Part shown: in pieces, positions 63,430 to 64,000 of the stretch
How the letters are laid out: every line of letters begins with the position of its first letter
How positions within the stretch are numbered: the stretch's first letter is position 1
NCBI GenBank assembly: GCA_023362775.1
Contig: JALMGJ010000014.1
Span: 3,669,001-3,733,000, forward strand
From: Charina bottae
Lineage: Eukaryota; Chordata; Lepidosauria; Squamata; Charinaidae
Direction of reading: 5' to 3'
DNA: 64,000 nt
Translations under genes and position numbers: made by a program
Notes under the pieces: model-generated
What the model saw: the letters and a program-made list of their open reading frames with translations, nothing else
What the model was told of the DNA's origin: nothing
The model's database searches: none

Positions 63430-64000
63430 CTTATGGAGAAGGAAACAAAGTGTGATAGGATGGGTGGCTTCTTGAATCTCTTCATCATTAAAAGACATAT
63501 TCTAGTGCTATTGATCTAAGCTACAATAGACTACAATACTATTTGTGTCATTTCAAGGCCATATAATGTGGCAAAATCAAACAGGCCACGAGACTTAAAG
63601 TACGAGAGTTTAAATCTTCCTTCTTCAACCTTGACGCCCTCCAGCTGCGTTGGACAACCACTCCTGGAATCCCCTGTCAGAATGGGCCAGAGGATCTTTC
63701 AACTGCACTGGACTACAATTCCAGTTCAATTGGGTAAATATACTTATTTTGCAAATCATGCTTTGGGGAAAGGTTTGATTAGATGCAGTGGATAAAGCTG
63801 AGGGATGAAGAGACAGAAAGAAGAAATCAAGAAGCTGCATCACTCATGTTTTGCACCAGATGCTAAATTTATGAGAGCTTACAGGATTTTTGCCTATATG
63901 ATCCACACATTGATGCCATAGGATTCTAGGCTAGATAGAACCATTTCCCCCCCAAACCCAAGACACATCTATCCAGCAGATTGCAGAGTTGTAGAATGGG

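Noticed and set aside
1..64000. CRISPR arrays, operons, prokaryotic promoters
   Set aside because: No regularly spaced direct repeats with unique spacers. The intron-exon structure and repeat content are vertebrate.

Overview
The window is eukaryotic and looks like a squamate reptile (lizard or snake). Coding sequence is cut into short exons with GT-AG junctions. The spaces between are filled with tRNA-derived SINEs, L2 LINE 3' ends, short hAT-type elements with 8-bp target-site duplications, solo LTRs and fold-back repeats that look Penelope-derived. The squamate assignment is an inference from repeat style. I saw no prokaryotic feature.

About three quarters of the window (15,517 to 63,429, minus strand) is one gene. 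I could chain 43 coding exons with matching phases and a terminal stop codon. Its 5' end lies beyond the right edge. The part in the window encodes about 2,319 residues: (1) about 1,330 residues of cysteine-rich repeats of the GCC2/GCC3 (ephrin-receptor-like) type, in 23 exons; (2) about 180 residues with an EGF-like patch and unrecognised sequence; (3) a furin-type RHRR site followed by a cupredoxin-like fold without the usual copper ligands; (4) one transmembrane helix; (5) about 630 intracellular residues with helical and coiled-coil segments and no domain I recognise. I cannot give a gene symbol. This receptor-like protein is the best candidate here for something undescribed.

To the left (about 13,682 down to 560, still minus strand) a chain of small exons with matching phases indicates a second gene. 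It follows the first gene's 3' end tail to head and continues off the left edge. I do not recognise its product.

The rest is intronic or intergenic repeat sequence. The most informative cases are: a solo LTR 17 bp from an acceptor that appears to supply the branch point of exon 24; an L2 tail that abuts the donor of exon 22; a hAT element nested in a related one at 34.6-35.2 kb; three inverted repeats with 82-101 bp arms carrying hammerhead-ribozyme-like cores at 16.7, 39.1 and 62.8 kb; and an 84-bp inverted repeat pair at 18.1-18.5 kb. No CRISPR array, rRNA or functional tRNA gene was seen.
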